DNA of 64,000 nucleotides from assembly GCA_035546295.1 (NCBI GenBank), contig DATKBT010000125.1, forward strand, positions 62,001 to 126,000. Direction: 5' to 3'. A program made the position numbers and the translations under genes. The stretch comes from DATKBT01 sp035546295 (GTDB lineage: Bacteria; Acidobacteriota; Thermoanaerobaculia; Multivoradales; Multivoraceae). Below the pieces are notes generated by a model, which was given only the letters and a program-made list of their open reading frames with translations, was not told where the DNA came from and searched no databases. The stretch's first letter is position 1; each line of letters starts with the position of its first letter. Below, piece after piece: positions 43,560 to 52,389 of this stretch.

Positions 43560-46409
43560 ATGATCTCGCGCTGCGCCTTCGTTCTCGTTGCGCTCCTGGC
43601 GCCCTCTGCCGTCGGGGCGCAGTCCATCGACTCGCTCACCCTCGAGGAGAAGGTGGGCCAGATGCTGGTGCCCCGCCTCTCCGGCGCGTATCAGCACGGC
43701 GACGCCTCCGAGCTCGGCGAGATCGAGACGCTGGCGCGCGAGGGCAGGATCGGCGGAGTCGTGCTGTTTGCGGGCTCGCCCTACGCCAGCCGGCGCCTGG
43801 TCGAGCGGCTCGAGGCCGTTTCCGCAATCGCGCCGCTGATCGCCTCCGACTACGAGTGGGGTGTGGCGATGCGGGTCGCGGGCGCGGCGCAGCTGCCGCG
43901 CGCGATGGCGCTGGGCGCGGCCGGCTCCGAGGAGCTGGTTCGCGAGCACGCGCGGGTCACGGCGCTCGAGGCGCGCGCGCTCGGCGTCGAGATGGTGCTG
44001 GCGCCGGTGCTCGACGTCGTCGCGGTGCCGGGCGTCATCGGCACCCGCAGCTTCGGCTCCGACCCGGAGCGGGTGGCGGCGCTGGGCGCGGCCTGGATCG
44101 AGGAGGTCCAGGGGCAGGGACTGTTCGCGGTCGCCAAGCACTATCCCGGCCACGGCGCCACCCGCGACGACTCGCACCTGATGCTGCCGCTGGTCGAGGA
44201 CCCGCTCGAGGTGTTCGCGGCCCGCGACCTGGTGCCGTTCGAGCGCGCCGTCGAGGCTGGCGTCGCCGGGATCATGCCCGGGCACCTCGCGGTGCCCGCG
44301 CTCGACGGGCGCGTCGACCGGCCGGCCTCGCGCTCCCCCGAGATCCTCGCCCGGCTCCGCCAGGGTGGCGGCGCCGGCGGGCTGCGCTTCGAAGGGCTGA
44401 TCGTCTCCGACGCGCTCGACATGGCGGGCGCCAGGGCGGATCGCTGGGACGGCGGCGTCGCGGTCGACGCGGTGCGCGCGGGCGTCGACCTGCTGCTGCT
44501 GCCCCCCGATCCGCGAGTCGCCCACGTCGCCATCGTCGACGCGGTGCGCAGCGGACGCCTGCCGGAGCAGCGGATCGACGAGGCGGTGGCGCGCATCCTC
44601 GAGCTCAAGCGCGCGCTGGTCGAGCTGCGCGCGACGCGCCCGCCGTGGCAAGAGCTCGACGACGCGATCGGCGGTCCGGAGGCGGTCGCGCTCGCCGACC
44701 GCATCGCGTCGCGGGCGCTCACCCTGCTCGACGATCCGGCCGCGATCGTGCCGTTCGCGAGCTCCGCTCCGCCTCGCCTGCTGCTCGCCAGCGTGGTGCG
44801 CGATCGCGACGGGGTGACCGACACCGACCTGCTGCGCGACGAGCTGCGTCGGCGCGCGTCGCCGGTGCGCTCGGTGGTCTGGGCCGAGAGCGCGCTGGCG
44901 AGCGCCGATCTGGCCGCGCTCGACGAGCTGGCCAGAGACGCCGATGCGGTGGTGGTCGCCCACTACGCCAACCACCGTCACCCCGCGAACCAGGCGCTCG
45001 ATCGGTGGCTTCGCGGGCTCGAGGAGGCTGGAACGCCGACGGTATTGATCCCGTTCCTGAATCCGTGGGTGGCGCCGGTCGTGGGGCCGGGGATCTCGGG
45101 TCGCCGGGCACGCCTGATCGCCTGGGACCCCTCGGCCTCGAGCCAGCGCGCGGTCGCCGCGGCCCTGTTCGGCGAGCAGCCGATCACGGGTCGCCTGCCG
45201 CTGCCGCTCGGACCGTTCCCGCTGGGCGGCGGCAGCCCGCGCCCGCGCAGCGTCGCCGTTCTCGACGACGAGCGGCTGCGACGGGGCTGGATCGATCCCG
45301 CGATCGACTGGCGGCCCGCTCTCGAGATCCTGAGCAGCGGCATCGACGAGGGCGGGTTCCCGGGAGCGGTCACGGTGGTGCTCCACGGCGGGGAGGTCGC
45401 TCTCGCCGCTGCGCTCGGGCGCCAGACCTATCACGCCGCATCGCCCGAGATCGCGCTCGACACGCTGTGGGACCTCGCCTCGCTGACCAAGGTCGTGGTC
45501 ACCACCACGCTGTCGATGATGGCCGTCGACGAGGGGCGGCTCGACCTCGAGGCCCCGGTCGCCTCCTATCTTCCCGAGTTCTCGGGCGGCGGCAAGGAGG
45601 CGGTGACCATCGTCGACCTGCTGACCCACTCGAGCGGCGTCCTCTGGTGGACCGACCTCCACCTGCGTCACGGTCACCTGCCCCGCGAGCAGGCCTGGCG
45701 CGCCTACCTCGACGAGATCGACGAGCTACCGCTCGAGAGCCCGCCCGGCGCCGAGATGGTGTACTCGGATCTCGGCGTCATGCTCCTCGGCCGAATCCTC
45801 GAGCGGGTCTTCGGACGCGACCTCGACGAGCTCGCGCGGCTGCGCATCCTCGAGCCGCTGGGAATGGCCGACACGATGTTCGCGCCTCCCGCCGAGCTGC
45901 TACCGCGGATCGCGCCCACCGAGATCGACGAGGCGTGGCGAGGGCGGCTGGTCCACGGGGAGGTCCACGACGAGAACGCCGCCGGTCTGGGCGGCGTCGC
46001 CCCGCACGCCGGGCTGTTCTCGACCGGCCGCGACCTCGCGGTCTTCACGCAGATGCTGCTGGACGGTGGCTTCGGCGCCTTCGGCGGCGACGCGGGAGAG
46101 GGCGTGCGCCTGCTCAACGGGGCGACGGTCCGGCGCTTCACCCGCCGCGTGGAGCGCGTCCCGGGCTCCAGCCGCGCCCTCGGCTGGGACACCCCCTCGC
46201 AGCCCAGCTCGGCCGGAGCGCTCTTCTCGCCACGTTCCTTCGGCCACACCGGCTTCACGGGCACCTCGATTTGGATCGACCCGGAGCGCGAGCTGATCTC
46301 GATCCTGCTCACCAACCGCGTCCATCCCTCGCGCGAGCGCCGCGGCATCTACGCACTTCGCGGCCGCTACCACGACGCGGTGGCGTCCGCAATCGACGGC
46401 GCTCCCTGA
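43560..46409 (+). CDS. Exported beta-N-acetylglucosaminidase (GH3/NagZ) fused to serine beta-lactamase-like domain
   Basis: 949 residues from ATG 43560. A signal peptide (CAFVLVALLAPSAVGAQ) is followed by a GH3 NagZ domain: KHYPGHG (193-199), the Asp-x-His acid/base pair DSH (204-206), and nucleophile Asp284 in IVSDALDMAG. A helical/alpha-beta spacer (~390-580) leads to a C-terminal class C/esterase-type domain with SxxK at Ser641-Lys644 (ASLTK), Tyr735 (YSD) and HTG 896-898. It should cleave GlcNAc-MurNAc links outside the cytoplasm; the second domain could be a D-amino acid peptidase or esterase. The same fusion is known in some Bacteroidota. Confidence 0.9.
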   Translation: MISRCAFVLVALLAPSAVGAQSIDSLTLEEKVGQMLVPRLSGAYQHGDASELGEIETLAREGRIGGVVLFAGSPYASRRLVERLEAVSAIAPLIASDYEWGVAMRVAGAAQLPRAMALGAAGSEELVREHARVTALEARALGVEMVLAPVLDVVAVPGVIGTRSFGSDPERVAALGAAWIEEVQGQGLFAVAKHYPGHGATRDDSHLMLPLVEDPLEVFAARDLVPFERAVEAGVAGIMPGHLAVPALDGRVDRPASRSPEILARLRQGGGAGGLRFEGLIVSDALDMAGARADRWDGGVAVDAVRAGVDLLLLPPDPRVAHVAIVDAVRSGRLPEQRIDEAVARILELKRALVELRATRPPWQELDDAIGGPEAVALADRIASRALTLLDDPAAIVPFASSAPPRLLLASVVRDRDGVTDTDLLRDELRRRASPVRSVVWAESALASADLAALDELARDADAVVVAHYANHRHPANQALDRWLRGLEEAGTPTVLIPFLNPWVAPVVGPGISGRRARLIAWDPSASSQRAVAAALFGEQPITGRLPLPLGPFPLGGGSPRPRSVAVLDDERLRRGWIDPAIDWRPALEILSSGIDEGGFPGAVTVVLHGGEVALAAALGRQTYHAASPEIALDTLWDLASLTKVVVTTTLSMMAVDEGRLDLEAPVASYLPEFSGGGKEAVTIVDLLTHSSGVLWWTDLHLRHGHLPREQAWRAYLDEIDELPLESPPGAEMVYSDLGVMLLGRILERVFGRDLDELARLRILEPLGMADTMFAPPAELLPRIAPTEIDEAWRGRLVHGEVHDENAAGLGGVAPHAGLFSTGRDLAVFTQMLLDGGFGAFGGDAGEGVRLLNGATVRRFTRRVERVPGSSRALGWDTPSQPSSAGALFSPRSFGHTGFTGTSIWIDPERELISILLTNRVHPSRERRGIYALRGRYHDAVASAIDGAP

Positions 46410-46433
46410 TCAGGGCTGATCAGGACTGATCAG
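46406..46433. repeat. Three palindromic CTGATCAG octamers at 10-bp period
   Basis: CTGATCAG occurs at 46406-46413, 46416-46423 and 46426-46433, exactly one helical turn apart; the first is extended to the 12-bp palindrome CCCTGATCAGGG. The array fills the 20-bp gap between two convergent genes and supplies parts of both stop codons (TGA of the glucosaminidase, TGA of lysA). It may act as a bidirectional hairpin terminator or a protein site; no function is proven. Confidence 0.8.
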
Positions 46434-47698
46434 AGCTCGAGCGCCAACAAGTCCTCGAACGTCTGCCGCCTGCGCGCCAGCCTCGCCACGCCGCCTTCCA
46501 CCACCACCTCGGGCGCCAGCGGGCGGGCGTTGTAGGTGAAGGCCATGCTCGCCGCGTAAGCGCCGGCGTCGTGCACGCAGAGCAGGTCGCCGACCCGGGC
46601 GCGGGGGAGCTCGCGGGGCTCGACGACGCCGCCCTTGGTCTGCGTGAACATGTCCGCCGACTCGCACAGCGGTCCCGCGACCACCTGCGGCAGGGTCTCC
46701 TCGTGCTCGCGTCCGAGGATCGAGACGTGGTGGTAGGCGCCGTACAGCGCGGGGCGCACCAGGTTGTTGAAGCCGGCATCGACCAGGATGTAGTCGACGC
46801 CGCCGCTGCCCGGCGTGCCCGCATGCTTGGTGGCTCGCACCTCGGCGACGATGGTCCCGCACTCGGCGACCAGGTAACGGCCGGGCTCGACCTCCAGCGT
46901 CAATGTGCGGCCGAGCTCGAGCTCGAGCCGCTCCTTGGTGCGTTGCCAGTCGTCGATGTAGTGGGCGACGTCGAACGGCCGATCGCCGGGGCGGTAGGGG
47001 ATCGGCAGGCCGCCGCCGGTGGAGATCATGGTCAGGCGCTCGCCGGCTGCTTCGATTCGCAGCGCCGCGTCCTCCACCGCGTGACGCACGCGCGAGAGGT
47101 GCTCGAAGTCGGAGCCGGAGCCGATGTGCACGTGGAGGCCCGTGACGCGTACGCCGGCGCGCCGGGCGCGCTCGACGGCGGCCGGCAGCTCCTCGAACCA
47201 GATGCCGTGCTTCGAGTGCGGCCCGCCGGTGTTGACCTTCAGGTCGTGACCGTGACCGAAGCCCGGGTTGATCCGCAGCGTCACCTCGGCGTCCGTCCGC
47301 ACCGCCGCGAGCTGCTCGATCATGTCGGCGGAGCCGACGTTGACCTTGACCGCGTGCCGCGCGACCAGCTCGAGCGCCGAGCGGTCGAAGAGATCGGCGG
47401 TGAAGTGGATCTCCCCTTCGCCGAAGCCGGCCGCCAACGCACGGTGTAGCTCGCCGGCCGAGACCGCGTCGATCTCGACGCCGAGCGTGCGCAGGAAGCG
47501 GAGCAGCGCGAGGTTGGGATTCGCCTTCTGCGCGTAGCGGATGACGTCGAAGCCACGGAGCTCGTCGACCCGCCGGCGGACGACCTCGAGGTCGTAGACG
47601 TACAGCGGCGTGCCGTGCTCTTCGGCGAGGCGGCGCAGCAGGTCCTCGGAGAGGCTGAGCGGCTTGGTCGGGACCGGGGTCGCGGCGATGATGGTCAT
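46430..47698 (-). CDS. lysA: Diaminopimelate decarboxylase
   Basis: 422 residues from ATG 47698. A fold III PLP barrel: Lys58 (RYAQKANPN) forms the Schiff base, HIGSGSDF and STGGGLPIPY bind phosphate, and CESADMFT holds the substrate-binding Cys. Length matches LysA (~420). It decarboxylates meso-diaminopimelate to L-lysine in the cytoplasm. Its place between cell-wall salvage genes suggests it may also consume DAP released from stem peptides, although lysine biosynthesis alone would explain it. Confidence 0.93.
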   Translation of the reverse strand: MTIIAATPVPTKPLSLSEDLLRRLAEEHGTPLYVYDLEVVRRRVDELRGFDVIRYAQKANPNLALLRFLRTLGVEIDAVSAGELHRALAAGFGEGEIHFTADLFDRSALELVARHAVKVNVGSADMIEQLAAVRTDAEVTLRINPGFGHGHDLKVNTGGPHSKHGIWFEELPAAVERARRAGVRVTGLHVHIGSGSDFEHLSRVRHAVEDAALRIEAAGERLTMISTGGGLPIPYRPGDRPFDVAHYIDDWQRTKERLELELGRTLTLEVEPGRYLVAECGTIVAEVRATKHAGTPGSGGVDYILVDAGFNNLVRPALYGAYHHVSILGREHEETLPQVVAGPLCESADMFTQTKGGVVEPRELPRARVGDLLCVHDAGAYAASMAFTYNARPLAPEVVVEGGVARLARRRQTFEDLLALEL

Positions 47699-47825
47699 GC
47701 TCTTGGGTCGCGGGTCAGCGGTCGGCTCGCCGCGCGCGAAGAGCCGCGGTCCCTGGAGAGATCGGTGCCGATCGCAGGGCCGCAAGGATAGCGCCGACGG
47801 CCCCGCCGGTCACGGACTCGGCTTG

Positions 47826-48854
47826 CTAGACGACGCCCGCCTCCAGCAGGCGGATGCTCCCCGCCGTGGCGTCGATCTCGACCTGGGTGCCGATCGGGAT
47901 CGTGAACTGCTCCGGGATGTGGCCGATCCGCGTGCCCGCGAACACCGGCACGCCGAGCGGCTCGAGGTGGTCGCGCAGCACCTGCTCGAGGGTGAGCGAG
48001 CCGTAGCCCTGGCCGGGGTCGCAGTCGGTGCAGCGTCCGAACACGACGCCGCGCGTGCGCGCCAGGATGCCGGCGAGCGCGAGCTGGTTGATCATGCGAT
48101 CGACCCGGTAGACGGCCTCGTCGACGTCCTCGATGAACAGGATGCAGTCGTCCCACTCGGGCAGGTACTGCGAGCCGACGATCGCGGTGAGCACCGTCAG
48201 ATTGCCGCCCAGGATGCGTCCCCGCGCGATCCCGGGCCTGATCGTCAGGATGCGGTCCTCGGTCTGCACGATGTCTCCTGCGCCGACCTCCCTCGGGTTC
48301 TCCAGCAGATACGCCTCGCCGTCGAACAGGACGCGGCGGAGGTGCTCGGCCGAGAACACGCGACGCGGTGTCGGGCCGTGAAAGGTGACCAGGCCGGTTC
48401 GCGCGTGGATGCCGAGCAGGAGCGCGGTGACGTCGCTGTAGCCGATCAGCACCTTCGGGTTCGCGGCGATGGTCTCGAAGTCGAGGTGGGGGAGCACCCG
48501 CGCCGAGCCCCAGCCGCCGCGCGCCATCAGCGCCTTGACCGAGGGATCCGCGAAGAAGCGGTTGACGTCGGCGGCGCGGTCGCGGTCGGCGCCCGCCATG
48601 TAGCCGCGGCGGTCCCAGTAGTGGGCGCCGTAGACCACGCGCAGCCCGAGCGTCTCGAAGCCGTCCTCGAGGATCTCGATCGGCGTGGTCTCGGCGGCCG
48701 CGGTCGCCGGATTGACCAGGCCGATGGTGTCTCCCGGGCGCAGCCGCGGCGGCTTGACGATGGCGGACGCGGCGAGCGCCCGGTGCGTCCCGAGCGCGCT
48801 CAGTGCTCCGGCCGCCGAGAGCGCGGCGAGGAAGCCGCGGCGGGTCGTGGTCAT
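47826..48854 (-). CDS. ldcA: LD-carboxypeptidase (peptidase S66) with Tat-type signal
   Basis: 342 residues from ATG 48854, overlapping the beta-lactamase-like stop (ATGA). The N-terminus TTTRRGFLAALSAAGALSAL is a twin-arginine signal, unusual since classical LdcA is cytoplasmic. The S66 catalytic triad is visible: Ser140 (IGYSDVTAL), Glu242 (LFIEDVDE) and His312 (RIGHIPEQ). Family members remove the terminal D-Ala from tetrapeptide stems by cutting an L-DAP-D-Ala bond. It is the last gene of the murQ operon. Confidence 0.9.
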   Translation of the reverse strand: MTTTRRGFLAALSAAGALSALGTHRALAASAIVKPPRLRPGDTIGLVNPATAAAETTPIEILEDGFETLGLRVVYGAHYWDRRGYMAGADRDRAADVNRFFADPSVKALMARGGWGSARVLPHLDFETIAANPKVLIGYSDVTALLLGIHARTGLVTFHGPTPRRVFSAEHLRRVLFDGEAYLLENPREVGAGDIVQTEDRILTIRPGIARGRILGGNLTVLTAIVGSQYLPEWDDCILFIEDVDEAVYRVDRMINQLALAGILARTRGVVFGRCTDCDPGQGYGSLTLEQVLRDHLEPLGVPVFAGTRIGHIPEQFTIPIGTQVEIDATAGSIRLLEAGVV

Positions 48855-49726
48855 CGGCCTGCCCCCTGGGAGGCGCGATGGACCTCCCGGGTCACGTCGG
48901 CGATCAGCCGGGCGCTGCGCGCCTCGTCTTCGACACCGCGCACGAGGACGACGATCACGAACGGCCGCGGCGCCCAGACGATGCCGGCGTCGTGGTGGAT
49001 CGCCGTGATGTTGCCGGTCTTGTGCGCGACCCGCGTGCCGTCGGGGACGCCGGCCGGGATCCCGTCGGCGAAGCGCTGGCGTTCGAGGACGGCGATCATC
49101 TCCCGGTCCGCCTCCGCAGAGACCGCCTTGCCCCGGGCGAGGGCCTCGAGGAGCACCAGCAGCGCGCGCGCGGTCGTGGTGTTCGACCGGCCGGCCTCGT
49201 AGGCCTTGATGTCCTCGACGCCGCGCACGACGCTCATGCCCTCGGCGCCGAGCGCGCTCACGGTCTGGCGGATCCGCTCGACGCCGAGGTGCTCGATCAA
49301 CAGGTTGGTGGCCAGGTTGCTCGAGACCACGATCATGCCCTCGCACAGAGCGCGCAAGCTGCGCGGTTCTCCGAGGTGCTGGTAGATCTCCTGGTCGGAG
49401 TCGTCCTCGGCGCTCAACCGGTAGGGGCTGCCGTCGACGATCGACGAGAACTCGTCGTCGATCACCAGGGTGTCGTCGAGCGAGAGCTCGCCGGCGTGCG
49501 CCTGGCGGAAGAGCTCGAGCATCACCGGGATCTTCATCGTGCTCGCGGCGTGAAAGACCTCGTCGGGAGCGATCAGCAGCTCGTCCGATCCCGGCCCGGC
49601 CTCGAGCGCTCGAAACGCCACCGCGACCTCGCCGCCACTCTCGGCGATCAGCGCCTCGACCCGCTGGCGGAGGTCGTCGGCGCCCAGCCCGAGGATGCAG
49701 ACGAGACCGAGGAGGAGCTGGCTCAT
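48851..49726 (-). CDS. Class A beta-lactamase-like serine hydrolase
   Basis: 291 residues from ATG 49726, overlapping murQ (ATGA) upstream and ldcA (ATGA) downstream. Ser62-Lys65 (STMK), SSN at 135-137 (for SDN) and KTG 236-238 give the class A active site. In the omega loop the region EAGRSNTTTA (177-186) replaces ExxLN, so Glu177 is only a tentative general base. A weak N-terminal signal (MSQLLLGLVCILGLG) is present. It may be a true beta-lactamase or a DD-peptidase-like enzyme acting on muropeptides; the operon favours a wall-salvage role. Confidence 0.85.
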   Translation of the reverse strand: MSQLLLGLVCILGLGADDLRQRVEALIAESGGEVAVAFRALEAGPGSDELLIAPDEVFHAASTMKIPVMLELFRQAHAGELSLDDTLVIDDEFSSIVDGSPYRLSAEDDSDQEIYQHLGEPRSLRALCEGMIVVSSNLATNLLIEHLGVERIRQTVSALGAEGMSVVRGVEDIKAYEAGRSNTTTARALLVLLEALARGKAVSAEADREMIAVLERQRFADGIPAGVPDGTRVAHKTGNITAIHHDAGIVWAPRPFVIVVLVRGVEDEARSARLIADVTREVHRASQGAGR

Positions 49727-50640
49727 GGCTCGGAGGATTCTAAGGCGAGCGCCGTGCGCACCCGACCGCCGGCCCGTGCCAGCAGCTCCCGAGCCCGCTC
49801 GGCGCCGACCGCCCGGCGCGACATGACGATGGCGGTCTTCAGCTCCCCCCCGGCCTCCTCGAGCCGGCGAGCGGCTTCGGCCCGGTCGAGCCCCGCCGCA
49901 GCGCTCAGGATCCTCGCCGAACGGTCGATCAGCTTGGCCGAGCCCGGGCGCAGGTCGACCATCAGGTTCTCGTAGACCTTGCCCGCGCGCACCATGGCGG
50001 CGGTCGTAATCGCATTGAGCACCGCCTTGGTCGCCGAGCCCGCCTTGAGCCGCGTCGACCCGGCGAGGACCTCGGGCCCCGTATCGAGCGCGATCAGCAG
50101 ATCGGCCGCGTCTTCGAGCCCGTCGGGCGGGGCGCAGGTGAGCAGCACGGTGCGCGCGCCGCGCTCGCGGGCGGCCTCGAGCGCGCCACGGGTGTACGGC
50201 GTGACCGAGCTCGCCGACAGCCCGATCAGCAGGTCGCCCGCCTCGAGGCCCGCGCTGGCGGCGCGCCCTTCCTCGGCTCGATCCTCGGCGCCCTCGCGCG
50301 CCTCGAACACCGCGTCGCGGCCGCCCGCGATCTCGGCGCGCACCCGCTCGGGATCGGTGCCGAAGGTCGGCGGGCACTCCGCGGCCTCGATCACGCCCAG
50401 CCGGCCGCTGGTCCCGGCGCCCGCGAGCACGCAGCCGCCGCCGCCGTCGAGTGTCTCGGCCAGCCACTCGGCGGCGCGCGCGATCTCGGCGGAGCGCTGC
50501 AGGGTGCGCTCGAGGCCCCGGCGGTCCTCGTCGAGCAAGAGCTCGACGACCCGCCGGATCGGCAGGCGGTCGAGATCACGGCTCTCGGGGTGTCGCGCTT
50601 CGGTGGGCAGCCGGCCCCAGCTCGTCGGGTTCTCCTCCAT
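49723..50640 (-). CDS. murQ: N-acetylmuramic acid 6-phosphate etherase
   Basis: 305 residues of the SIS fold. GAGTSGRLGVIEAAECPPTFG (74-94) includes Glu85 at the position of the catalytic Glu of E. coli MurQ, and REGAEDR follows with the second conserved acid. It cleaves the D-lactyl ether of MurNAc-6-P to give GlcNAc-6-P and lactate in the cytoplasm. It heads a three-gene minus operon and diverges from the amino-sugar kinase gene across 63 bp, so both arms probably share regulation. Confidence 0.95.
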   Translation of the reverse strand: MEENPTSWGRLPTEARHPESRDLDRLPIRRVVELLLDEDRRGLERTLQRSAEIARAAEWLAETLDGGGGCVLAGAGTSGRLGVIEAAECPPTFGTDPERVRAEIAGGRDAVFEAREGAEDRAEEGRAASAGLEAGDLLIGLSASSVTPYTRGALEAARERGARTVLLTCAPPDGLEDAADLLIALDTGPEVLAGSTRLKAGSATKAVLNAITTAAMVRAGKVYENLMVDLRPGSAKLIDRSARILSAAAGLDRAEAARRLEEAGGELKTAIVMSRRAVGAERARELLARAGGRVRTALALESSEP

Positions 50641-50703
50641 CGCCAGCGACGGAGCATAGCGGTCGGGCTGCTACGCTGCCGAGATTCGAGCTGCGGGGTG
50701 CGA
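50641..50703. promoter_or_regulatory. Divergent control region between murQ and amino-sugar kinase operons
   Basis: 63 bp between divergent start codons. TACGCT at about 50671-50676 may be a -10 for the plus strand. No clear operator symmetry was seen. The arrangement implies coordinated expression of both arms of the salvage pathway. Confidence 0.45.
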
Positions 50704-51636
50704 ATGGAGCCGATGCGGTACCTGGTGGGAGTCGACGCAGGGGGGAGCAAGACCGTCGGCCTGCTCGCCGACGAGTCCGGCCGGGTGCTCGCCGAGGAGC
50801 GCGGCCCGGGAGCGAACCTGCACATCCACGGCGAGCTCGCCGTCGAGCAGACGCTGGCGAACCTCCTCGGGCGGCTGCGCGCCCACGGCGAGCCGGCGGC
50901 GGCGTGCTTCGGCATCGCCGGGGCCGACCGCGAGTCCGATCGCGAGCGGCTGCGGATGATGCTCCGCCGCCTCGGGATCAGCATGCCGGTGCGCATCGTC
51001 CACGACGCCGTGATCGCCCTCGCCGCCGGCGCGCCCGAGCGCTTCGGTATCGTGGTCGTCGCGGGCACCGGCTCGATCGCCTACGGCGAGGACCGCTCCG
51101 GCGGCAGCGCGCGATCGGGCGGCTGGGGCTACCTGCTCGGCGACGAGGGCTCGGCGCTCTGGCTGGCGAGAGTGACCCTGCGATCGAGCGTGCGGGCCGC
51201 CGACGGCCGCGGACCGCGCACCTCGTTGACGACGCGCATCGCCGAGGCGCTGGGGGTCGACATCCCGGCCGGGCTGGTCGCGTGGGGGCACAGCGAGGAG
51301 GCGCTGCGCGAGCGGATCTCGAGGATCCTGCCGCTGCTCGAGGAGGCGGTCGACGACGGCGACCCGGTGGCCTGGGACATCGTCGACGAGGCAGCACGGC
51401 ACCTGGCCCGCGCCGCCGAGTCGGTGGCCCGACAGCTCGATCTCGAGGGGCCCGTCCCGGTGGTGCTCGCCGGCGGGGCGTTTCGCGCCTGCGCGACCCT
51501 CGCCGAGCAGCTCGAGGCCCGCCTCGAGCTGCCGGAGGCCCGGGTGCGGCGGCTCGAGGTCGAGCCGGCCGTGGGCGGCGTGGTCCTCGCTCGCGAGCTG
51601 CTGTCGAAAGAGCCGAGCGAGGCGCCGTCCTCATGA
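50704..51636 (+). CDS. BadF/BcrA-type amino-sugar (GlcNAc/MurNAc) kinase
   Basis: 310 residues from ATG 50704; a second ATG lies three codons later. The ASKHA fold is shown by phosphate-1 DAGGSKT (11-17), phosphate-2 VVVAGTGSIAYG and adenosine-type VVLAGGAF. GGWGYLLGDEGSALWLA is typical of the bacterial and eukaryotic GlcNAc kinase branch that includes MurK of Clostridium, which phosphorylates both MurNAc and GlcNAc at C6. Divergence from murQ makes MurNAc a likely substrate. It is cytoplasmic, and its stop overlaps the next start (ATGA). Confidence 0.88.
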   Translation: MEPMRYLVGVDAGGSKTVGLLADESGRVLAEERGPGANLHIHGELAVEQTLANLLGRLRAHGEPAAACFGIAGADRESDRERLRMMLRRLGISMPVRIVHDAVIALAAGAPERFGIVVVAGTGSIAYGEDRSGGSARSGGWGYLLGDEGSALWLARVTLRSSVRAADGRGPRTSLTTRIAEALGVDIPAGLVAWGHSEEALRERISRILPLLEEAVDDGDPVAWDIVDEAARHLARAAESVARQLDLEGPVPVVLAGGAFRACATLAEQLEARLELPEARVRRLEVEPAVGGVVLARELLSKEPSEAPSS

Positions 51637-52385
51637 GCCGCCGGCTCATCGTCAACGCCGACGACCTCGGGAGGACCGTCGGGATCAACGACGGCATCTT
51701 CCACGCCCACCGGCACGGGATCGTGACCAGCGCGACCCTCATGGTTTGCTACGAGGCTTCTGCCGAGGCCGCCGGCCGCCTCTTCGAGACGCCGGAGCTG
51801 GGAGTCGGGCTCCACGTCCAGCTCAGCGGTGGCCGGCCTCTGCTGCCTCCCGAAGGCGTGCCGAGCCTGGTCGACGATCAGGGCCTGCTCCCCAGGCGCC
51901 CGCCGGGTCTGGAGCGGGCGCGGCGCGAGGACCTCGAGCGCGAGGTGCGGGCCCAGCTCGCGCGCTTCGAGGAGCTCCTCGATCGCGCTCCGACCCACCT
52001 CGACAGCCACCACCACTCGCACGCGCTGCCGCTGGTGTGCGCCGTGATCGCCGAGGTGGCGCGCGAGCGGTCGCTGCCGGTGCGCAACGCCTCCCCCGAG
52101 GTCGCGGCGATCCTCGGTGGGCTCGGCGTGCGCACCACCGAGGTTTTCGACGCCCGCTTCTACGACGCTGGCGCCACCCTCGACGACCTGCTCGCGGCCC
52201 TCGACGAGCTCGGGGACGGCACCACCGAGCTGATGTGCCACCCCGGCCGCAGCGACGACGAGCTGCGCGCGAGCAGCACGTACGCCCAGGCGCGCGATCG
52301 GGAGGTCGAGGTGCTGTGCGATCCTGCGGTGCGCGAGCGCATCGCGGCGCTGGGCGTCGAGCTCGTCCATTTCGGGGACCTCTGA
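51633..52385 (+). CDS. ChbG/YdjC-type carbohydrate deacetylase
   Basis: 250 residues from ATG 51633. Metal ligands and catalytic residues of the family are visible: NADDLG with Asp10/Asp11, GLHVQL with His61, HLDSHHH with His126/His128, and ELMCHPG. ChbG in E. coli removes one acetyl group from chitobiose or its phosphate. Here it lies between the kinase and a NagB-like deaminase, with no nagA in the window, so it may deacetylate GlcNAc-6-P or a related sugar. There is no signal peptide. Confidence 0.9.
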   Translation: MSRRLIVNADDLGRTVGINDGIFHAHRHGIVTSATLMVCYEASAEAAGRLFETPELGVGLHVQLSGGRPLLPPEGVPSLVDDQGLLPRRPPGLERARREDLEREVRAQLARFEELLDRAPTHLDSHHHSHALPLVCAVIAEVARERSLPVRNASPEVAAILGGLGVRTTEVFDARFYDAGATLDDLLAALDELGDGTTELMCHPGRSDDELRASSTYAQARDREVEVLCDPAVRERIAALGVELVHFGDL

Positions 52386-52389
52386 GCGC

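Noticed and set aside
43512..45677. 700-residue upstream extension of the SSF symporter frame, antisense to the NagZ fusion
   Set aside because: Composition is Arg/Asp/His-rich as expected for antisense GC-rich DNA; the symporter starts naturally at ATG 43511 with its first helix.
46430..47698. LysA as proof of a dedicated DAP-salvage step
   Set aside because: LysA is a housekeeping lysine biosynthesis enzyme; location alone does not establish salvage, so it is only mentioned as a possibility.
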